A stretch of DNA of 10,717 nt, taken from NCBI GenBank assembly GCA_016839245.1, contig JAEOUN010000052.1, positions 1 through 10,717 on the forward strand, read 5' to 3'. Below, in pieces: positions 5,941 to 10,717 of this stretch. Within the stretch, counting starts at the first letter, position 1, and each line of letters opens with the position of its first letter. Source of the DNA: Candidatus Thorarchaeota archaeon. GTDB taxonomy: Archaea; Asgardarchaeota; Thorarchaeia; Thorarchaeales; Thorarchaeaceae. The notes beneath the pieces are model-generated. The model saw nothing but the letters and a program-made list of their open reading frames with translations. It was not told where the DNA came from and made no database searches. The position numbers and the translations under genes are program-made.

Positions 5941-6831
5941 TTGCCTTTAACAAAAAGACAGCTGTTTAATTCAATCATAAAGTTGCTCTATGATAATAGA
6001 ATGATGGATTCTGTGAGTACGGATTCACCTAAGACCTGCTACAAGGAAGCATTGACCATGGTTGATACACAAGAACAAAGACATACTTTGAAAGAATGGC
6101 TTTCTGAGCATGCACGTTCCGTACCTATACATTACAAGCAAATTGCTGCAGCTTTACAGAGAGAGCCATCTTCTGTGTCTGCATCATTTTCTATAGAAAG
6201 AAAGCAGGCTTATGAAGAGAATCGTCCTGCATATTTCGTACGAGCCGGACAAGGCTTTTACAAATACAATGATCTGTGTGACGGAGTAGTTGATGAAGAA
6301 TTAATCAAAGAGATTCAAAGCCGTGCGCACGATTTTAATAAAGCAACACGAACCGAATTACGTCATGAAATAGCACAACTCGATTTGAGAAGTTTTGAAG
6401 AGCTTGTGAAGTCAATCCTATATTATGTGCGCATTAATGTTAAGGATGCAGAGTTAGCTCGACGAACATCTAACAACATAATGTTTGTAACATCGTGGCT
6501 TGATGATAGTGGTGGGTCGCGTGTCTTAGTATATGCTAAGAAGTCTGACTTTGATGATCCTGTTGGCGCTGATGTAATTTCGGAAATAAGAGGTTCCATG
6601 CTCATTAACGAGGCAAATCATGGTCTCCTAATAACAAATGGAATTGCGACAGATGAGGCAAAGAGAGAGGCGCTTGGCTTCAAATCCGGCGAGACAAAAG
6701 TGTTTGTACCACCTGTACACTTAATGGATATTGAAATTGTATTGAATATCTTGCTTGAGAGTAAAATTGGAATTCGAACAAAGAACATTGAGATTCTATT
6801 AACTAATCATGATTTCTTTAGAAAACTTTGA
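5941..6831 (+). CDS. HARE-HTH plus degenerate Mrr-like nuclease-fold protein
   Basis: The 296-residue frame has two parts. Residues about 31-112 resemble a HARE-HTH winged-helix domain, with SVPIHYKQIAAAL at 60-72 and the closing strands YFVRAGQGFYKYND (98-111). Residues about 148-275 follow the Mrr / restriction-endonuclease-like layout: LRSFEELVKSIL (149-160), a strand ending in RVLVYAKK (194-201), DVISEIRGSM (211-220), GLLITNGIATDEAKREAL (228-245). The usual GGxD strand is TSNNIMF (177-183) with no acidic residue, and the Q/ExK is YAK with only Lys200 kept, so DNA cleavage is doubtful. It may be a DNA-binding regulator or modified-base reader. The start is uncertain: TTG 5941 lacks a ribosome binding site, while ATG 6058 (residue 40) has AAGGAA nine bases upstream and keeps most of the winged helix. 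It stands alone, with no methyltransferase beside it. Confidence 0.72.
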   Translation: MPLTKRQLFNSIIKLLYDNRMMDSVSTDSPKTCYKEALTMVDTQEQRHTLKEWLSEHARSVPIHYKQIAAALQREPSSVSASFSIERKQAYEENRPAYFVRAGQGFYKYNDLCDGVVDEELIKEIQSRAHDFNKATRTELRHEIAQLDLRSFEELVKSILYYVRINVKDAELARRTSNNIMFVTSWLDDSGGSRVLVYAKKSDFDDPVGADVISEIRGSMLINEANHGLLITNGIATDEAKREALGFKSGETKVFVPPVHLMDIEIVLNILLESKIGIRTKNIEILLTNHDFFRKL

Positions 6832-6922
6832 TTGAACTGCAATATAATATTATGAATCTTTATCTCGACGACCAAAATTATGTTAATAATTATTTAATAA
6901 TACTTAATGTATTTGATTTAAC

Positions 6923-6931
6923 TATAATTTA
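6923..6931 (+). promoter_or_regulatory. Candidate TATA box of the DUF2085 gene
   Basis: TATAATTTA is a good archaeal-type box at the end of a very AT-rich 106-base gap. The predicted start site near 6950 lies downstream of the TTG at 6938 and ATG at 6944, and hints that translation begins further in, for example at the ATG at 7031. Confidence 0.3.
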
Positions 6932-6937
6932 AAAAAG

Positions 6938-7585
6938 TTGGAAATGGCATTTGTCTTTTCTTTTTTTATATCAAGAGAACCTAGGCAATATGTTTTAAGA
7001 CAAGAAATCCGCCTCCAATATGTGGATGAAATGAAAGAAGATTACAAACAAGTCACGCATGATGATGAGTTGGATCCTTCTGCAATTGAGTGGCATCGTT
7101 CAGATGATTTGAAAGAGGGAATGCACATGCTGCTTTCTCATCATCCGCCATCTCTTTATGGACACTGTCTACGAGTTACGTTTATGGGTCGATCCATATA
7201 CTTGTGCGGTAGATGTGCAGGGATTTATGGTGGCTTATTCTTTGGACTTGGGTTTCTTGTTTTATTTCATATAAATTTAACACCATCTTGGTTCTGGTTT
7301 ATGTTCTCTCTTGTCTTGGGATTTTCAACAGTTGTAGATTGGATGAGCCAACGTCTTACGCCGCGTAAAACAACGAATCATATTCGAGCAGTGACAGGCT
7401 TTCTAAGTGGATTCGGTCTTGCTGTCATTTTTTTGCTTGGAGACCTATCCTATATGATGGTCGCGCTTGCAGTTATGGCGAGTTCTATTGGTATTGTTGG
7501 AATGATTGAGAACAAACGAAGAACTGCAAGTCTGGAAGCGCAACGAAAGCAGATTGAACTAGAAGACCAAATAGACGATGAATGA
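6938..7585 (+). CDS. DUF2085 family membrane protein
   Basis: The 215-residue frame matches the DUF2085 family of uncharacterised membrane proteins. Diagnostic parts are a cysteine/histidine segment ahead of the first helix (His76-Cys77, Cys90 and Cys93 in YLCGRCAGIYGG), then about four hydrophobic segments (94-112, 117-136, 151-167, 171-189). The loop VVDWMSQRL...TTNHIRAVTG (132-153) between the second and third matches the conserved 'D..Q...STN..R...G' pattern. The C-terminal tail (191-215) is charged and cytoplasmic-looking. The cysteines could bind a metal, and no function is established for the family. The first 30 residues look unlike the family and the TATA-like box at 6923 argues against the TTG start; ATG 7031 (residue 32) is the best alternative. 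The next gene follows after 74 bases and may share its transcript. Confidence 0.75.
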   Translation: MEMAFVFSFFISREPRQYVLRQEIRLQYVDEMKEDYKQVTHDDELDPSAIEWHRSDDLKEGMHMLLSHHPPSLYGHCLRVTFMGRSIYLCGRCAGIYGGLFFGLGFLVLFHINLTPSWFWFMFSLVLGFSTVVDWMSQRLTPRKTTNHIRAVTGFLSGFGLAVIFLLGDLSYMMVALAVMASSIGIVGMIENKRRTASLEAQRKQIELEDQIDDE

Positions 7586-7659
7586 TTTTTATCGTGCAAG
7601 TATACCACATTGATAACTGTTTTAACGCTATTACATCTATCAACATAACGGGAATAGCA

Positions 7660-8796
7660 ATGATTCCATTTACAAAGCCAATTGTTGAGCAAGATGAAAT
7701 TGATGCTGTCAAAGAAGTCCTTGAGTCAGGAATGCTGGCAGAAGGAAAAGTATCCCATGATTTTGAGAGGTTATTCTCTAATTACATCGGAACAAAATAC
7801 GCTACTGTCACATCAAATGGTACGACTGCACTAAGTACGGCTCTTGAAGCTATGAATATTGCTCCTGGTGATGAAGTAATTACATCCCCCTTCACGTTTA
7901 TTGCTTCGGCGAATACAATTACTATGCTAGGCGCAATTCCAATTTTTGTTGATGTCAAACCTGATACATACAACATTGATCCAGAGAAGATAAAGGATGC
8001 AATTACACCAAAGACGAAGGCAATAATGCCTATCCATATTTTTGGTATGCCTGCAGACATGAAACATATCATGGAGATTGCTGATGACCACGATCTCATG
8101 GTTATCGAAGATGCATGTCAGGCTCATGGCGCAGCGATAGGTGGAAAACGTGTTGGCAGTATTGGTCATGTTGGCACATTCTCTTTCTATGCAACAAAGA
8201 ACATCCTCACTGGCGAAGGTGGAATGATAACCACCAATGATGAAGAACTTTATGATAGAATGCTAATGATAAAGAATCATGGTCGCGGCAAAGAGGGTGG
8301 TTACAGTCATTTTCGAATAGGCTACAATAATAGAATGATGGATATAGTCGCTGCAATTGGTGTTCAGCAGATGAAGCGATTAGACACCCTAGTTAAACAA
8401 CGCAGAAAGAATGCATATGAATATAATAAATTCTTTTCAGAATTTCCTGAGATAAAACCACAAGTTGAAGATCCTAGCTTTGAATCATCCTACCATCTCT
8501 ATGTTCCACGACTCAATTCCAATAAAATGACTCGAGATGAAATTGTCACTGCGCTACGAAACGAAGCCGTTGGGTCTAGAGCTGTCTACGCACTTCCATG
8601 TCATAAACAAGGCACATACCTCAATATTCAGAATTGGCGTTGGGCCAAATTTGTAAAATACCCCGATTATTCTAAAGTGAAGCTACCAATATCTGAAGAG
8701 ATTGGTGCCAAACATTTCGACATTCCGGTTCATCCAAGTCTTACGGATGACGAGAAAGCAACAATTCAAAATGCATTTCGGAAAATACTTGCTTAA
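7660..8796 (+). CDS. DegT/DnrJ/EryC1/StrS family sugar aminotransferase
   Basis: This 378-residue PLP enzyme belongs to the family that transfers an amino group to the keto group of NDP-linked sugars. The start MIPFTKPIVEQDEIDAV is the usual family N-terminus. The open frame extends 26 codons upstream to 7582, but that piece is unlike the family and ATG 7660 has GGGA six bases upstream, so I use 7660. Seen are TSNGTTAL (51-58) for the PLP phosphate, IEDACQAHGA (149-158) with Asp151 for the pyridine nitrogen, and SFYATKN (175-181) with Lys180 as Schiff-base lysine, then GEGGMITT. Length and all core motifs are complete, so it should be active. No dehydratase, epimerase or glycosyltransferase lies next to it, so the sugar (for surface glycans or N-glycosylation) cannot be named. 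Confidence 0.93.
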   Translation: MIPFTKPIVEQDEIDAVKEVLESGMLAEGKVSHDFERLFSNYIGTKYATVTSNGTTALSTALEAMNIAPGDEVITSPFTFIASANTITMLGAIPIFVDVKPDTYNIDPEKIKDAITPKTKAIMPIHIFGMPADMKHIMEIADDHDLMVIEDACQAHGAAIGGKRVGSIGHVGTFSFYATKNILTGEGGMITTNDEELYDRMLMIKNHGRGKEGGYSHFRIGYNNRMMDIVAAIGVQQMKRLDTLVKQRRKNAYEYNKFFSEFPEIKPQVEDPSFESSYHLYVPRLNSNKMTRDEIVTALRNEAVGSRAVYALPCHKQGTYLNIQNWRWAKFVKYPDYSKVKLPISEEIGAKHFDIPVHPSLTDDEKATIQNAFRKILA

Positions 8797-8801
8797 TATC
8801 C

Positions 8802-9443
8802 CTAGAAATATTCCAGTATTGAACGCAGGTCCTTTGAGTGAAGCACAAACGATGCAGCTTCACTCACTGATTCATTTTCAGGATTGAAAGCGATACTTAG
8901 TGCTGACACCTTAAAAAGATCAATATCATTTGTGCCGTCACCTACACTTGCAAGATTAGCTCTGTCAAGTCCTCTTTCTTTTATAATTTTTAGAGCTATT
9001 TCTGCCTTCTGAGGTCCCCCCATTACAAATTTCACTGTTCCATCATGTGCCCCATTTAATTCGCCTAAAACATTTGAATGTGCAAAATCAAGATCTAACC
9101 TCCGAGCAAAGGGTTTCATAAAGAATTGGCTTACTCCACTAGAAATACAACCAACAGCTAATCCTTTCTCTTTTAGTATTCGTATAGTTTCTTCAGCACC
9201 TTCCATTAAAGGCATGTCCAATATCAAGTGCTCGTATGTTTCATCTGCCGGAATACCCTTCCAGATCCTACTGCCCTCTCGAATAGATTCCACTAGATTC
9301 TTTTTTTCCTTACCTACTTTTGCATAGACTTCCATAAACTTTTGACCCAGACCAAGATGTTGTGCTAATGGAAAAGCAGCACTTGAGCCATCATAAAGGA
9401 CTCCATCTAAATCAAATGAAACTATCTTAATTTTATCGCTCAT
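8802..9443 (-). CDS. HAD-family phosphatase, SerB-like
   Basis: This 213-residue soluble enzyme is close in length and layout to archaeal phosphoserine phosphatase (211 residues in Methanocaldococcus). The HAD motifs are all present: DLDG with nucleophile Asp11 and Asp13, SSG at 101-103 (motif II), Lys146, and GDGTND with Asp169 and Asp173 for magnesium. MEGAEETIRILKEKG (80-94) and the end KDLRSILEYF are strongly SerB-like. However, the glutamate that binds serine at position 20 of the Methanocaldococcus enzyme is not visible: DGSSAAFPLAQ occupies this cap segment. The substrate may therefore not be phosphoserine. The ATG start has AGGAAA about eight bases upstream. It converges with the aminotransferase gene, five bases between stops, and diverges from the peptidase gene. 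Confidence 0.85.
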   Translation of the reverse strand: MSDKIKIVSFDLDGVLYDGSSAAFPLAQHLGLGQKFMEVYAKVGKEKKNLVESIREGSRIWKGIPADETYEHLILDMPLMEGAEETIRILKEKGLAVGCISSGVSQFFMKPFARRLDLDFAHSNVLGELNGAHDGTVKFVMGGPQKAEIALKIIKERGLDRANLASVGDGTNDIDLFKVSALSIAFNPENESVSEAASFVLHSKDLRSILEYF

Positions 9444-9524
9444 TTTTTTGTTTCCTGTCAGTTATTGCTCGAAGAGCCCAAACACAAAACAGTCATAATA
9501 GGTTTTTATTCCTGTTGAAATGCG
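9444..9524. promoter_or_regulatory. Divergent promoter region of the phosphatase and peptidase genes
   Basis: In 81 bases both genes must find their promoters. On the minus strand AATAAAAA (complement of 9503-9510) is a reasonable TATA box for the phosphatase, with a leader of about 35 bases. On the plus strand TCATAATA (9493-9500) would start transcription close to the ATG at 9525, and no ribosome binding site precedes that ATG, so the peptidase mRNA may be leaderless. Confidence 0.35.
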
Positions 9525-10679
9525 ATGAATATAATTCGAAAATCTGGTTCCGGATCAATTAATGAAATTAGCAAGAAATTTACTCAGAAGAGATTGTCTG
9601 ATGATGAGCTAATCTTTGATGTTGGGCAGATGCCACGTAATGAACTTTCAAAGATGTTGGTAATTTGCGGGAAGGTTGGTTCAGAAAACATCAACTTATA
9701 CAATAGTAAAGCGAAGGATTTGGATTGTGATTTCATTATTGAAAAAGGGCGTTCTTGGGTACTAACGCAAAAAACCATTCGAGAAAATTATAATCCTGAC
9801 TTTCACAGAGGTGTCTTATTAATCGGGAATAATAAAGAACTTCCAGCTACTCAAATTGCCTATCAAGATTCATATGCTTTCTCTGATTGGTTTCTTCAAG
9901 ATATTGATGGCGATTCGATACCTGATTTTCCTATTGGTCGAATTTTTGGTGCTCCTAGAACAGTTCTTTATCATATGGATCCCCGAATCGTTGATAGTAA
10001 TATAGCCATAGTATTTGATAGTCAACCTGGCCGCTCCAATCGATATGTCGAAGGTCTAGCTAGTCTTGGCTTTGATGTTCAAGTTCTGAGTAAGTATAGT
10101 GAGAATGATAAAAAACTCATGTCAATGAGTGAGTTTATTCTACAATTTTCTGATGGAGTATTTACTTCACGAATTCATGGTACTCCAGATAAATGGGCTA
10201 CACATAATTCAATCATTCTCAGCTCAGAACAGATGTTAACATTAAAATTTGAAGGATATCCTGTAGTCTATTCAGAAGCTTGTAGTACTGCTCAGGAAGG
10301 ACCATTACTAAGAGCATTCCTCGACCAAGGTTCTATCTATATTGGATCCACATTAGATACTATGAATAATGTCGAAGCATTCGATAACTGGAGAGACTGC
10401 CCATATTGCGATGGATGGAAATTTGGATTTTTAGATATGCTGGATTCACACTCGTACATTGGAGAAGTGAAGGTTGCTGTAGATCGAGCTATTACTGAAA
10501 ATCTTCATCCTGATATCAAAATGGAACTTGAGAATATTCGAAATGGCAATTCAAACACTTTGAATTCAGACCAAGCGGTTTCTGTTTGTGAATGGGTTCT
10601 ATTTGGCAATCCTCTTCGACCAACAACTGTTGGACCTGACGCAAATTATACACCCGGAAAAATTATTGTAGATACTTAA
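9525..10679 (+). CDS. Gingipain-like (C25) clan CD cysteine peptidase, intracellular
   Basis: This 384-residue protein has the layout of a gingipain-type caspase-fold catalytic domain. The first subdomain includes GVLLIGNNKELPA (96-108) and DWFLQDIDGDSIPDFPIGRI (121-140), the hallmark 'DxxYxDxDGDxxPDxxxGR' of family C25. The second carries the dyad: His218 in SRIHGTPDKW and Cys253 in YSEACSTAQEG, each after a hydrophobic strand. WVLFGNPLRPT (357-367) is the usual C-terminal 'GDP' segment. A CPYC pair (292-295) is unusual and could bind metal or form a disulfide. There is no signal peptide, transmembrane helix, propeptide or adhesin domain, so it is predicted to act in the cytoplasm, unlike bacterial gingipains. 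The substrate is unknown. An ATG at 9525 without a ribosome binding site is the best start. Confidence 0.8.
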   Translation: MNIIRKSGSGSINEISKKFTQKRLSDDELIFDVGQMPRNELSKMLVICGKVGSENINLYNSKAKDLDCDFIIEKGRSWVLTQKTIRENYNPDFHRGVLLIGNNKELPATQIAYQDSYAFSDWFLQDIDGDSIPDFPIGRIFGAPRTVLYHMDPRIVDSNIAIVFDSQPGRSNRYVEGLASLGFDVQVLSKYSENDKKLMSMSEFILQFSDGVFTSRIHGTPDKWATHNSIILSSEQMLTLKFEGYPVVYSEACSTAQEGPLLRAFLDQGSIYIGSTLDTMNNVEAFDNWRDCPYCDGWKFGFLDMLDSHSYIGEVKVAVDRAITENLHPDIKMELENIRNGNSNTLNSDQAVSVCEWVLFGNPLRPTTVGPDANYTPGKIIVDT

Positions 10680-10686
10680 TTTGCTG

Positions 10687-10693
10687 TTTTTTT
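10687..10693 (+). terminator. Oligo-T tract after the peptidase gene
   Basis: Seven consecutive T residues begin eight bases after the peptidase stop codon. Archaeal RNA polymerases commonly stop at such tracts without a hairpin, so this is a plausible terminator. The window ends 24 bases later. Confidence 0.4.
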
Positions 10694-10717
10694 CCTAATG
10701 TATTCCCCGAAATAGCC

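Noticed and set aside
5941..6831. Active restriction-modification system around the Mrr-like gene
   Set aside because: There is no methyltransferase, specificity subunit or helicase nearby and the catalytic acids seem absent.
7582..7659. N-terminal extension of the aminotransferase overlapping the DUF2085 stop codon (ATGA)
   Set aside because: The ATGA overlap looks like translational coupling, but the 26 residues are unlike DegT N-termini and ATG 7660 opens with the normal family start and a ribosome binding site.
10676..10717. C-terminus of a convergent minus-strand gene at the right edge
   Set aside because: Two minus-strand frames are open here for 13 or more codons, but so short a stretch cannot be told from chance without the sequence beyond the window.

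Overview
The window reads as AT-rich archaeal DNA. Supporting signs are a eukaryote-type ribosomal protein S26e, an isopentenyl phosphate kinase (the last kinase of the archaeal mevalonate route), a polyprenol/phytol-kinase-like membrane enzyme, frequent TTG and GTG starts with GGAGGT-type ribosome binding sites, and AT-rich promoter-like boxes instead of bacterial -35/-10 pairs. S26e excludes most Euryarchaeota and fits the TACK or Asgard lineages. A signal-less gingipain/caspase-like protein and a HARE-HTH/Mrr-like protein lean towards Asgard, but the lineage is an inference. No tRNA, rRNA, CRISPR array, insertion sequence or phage gene was found.

Layout: the left edge holds the N-terminus of a minus-strand iron-sulfur protein. 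Across a 240-base divergent region with a 17-bp near-palindrome lies a plus-strand pair: a CTP-dependent isoprenoid-alcohol kinase homologue and an isopentenyl phosphate kinase (376-2027). It converges almost end to end with a minus-strand operon (5218 to 2035) of an SCP2-like lipid carrier and two tandem, clearly duplicated FAD-linked oxidases of the GlcD type. Divergent from that operon is S26e (5404-5688). Next come a HARE-HTH protein with a degenerate Mrr-like nuclease fold, a DUF2085 membrane protein, a DegT-family sugar aminotransferase, a convergent HAD phosphatase resembling SerB, and a compact clan CD cysteine peptidase (9525-10679) divergent from the phosphatase.

How the genes may work together: two parts look functionally coherent. 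The kinase pair could phosphorylate a prenyl alcohol twice to a diphosphate, or simply serve lipid synthesis. The SCP2-oxidase operon looks like a lipophilic-substrate oxidation unit, with the left-edge iron-sulfur protein as a possible electron acceptor. The genes right of S26e look like separate transcription units without an obvious shared pathway.

The most interesting points are the isoprenoid kinase pair with an active-site-divergent IPK, the SCP2-oxidase operon in which one paralogue has changed a loop glycine, the Mrr-like protein that appears to have lost its catalytic acids, and the intracellular caspase-fold peptidase. Start codons were revised for four genes relative to the longest open frames: the lipid kinase, the second oxidase and the aminotransferase are called at shorter starts, and the start of the HARE-HTH protein is left open.
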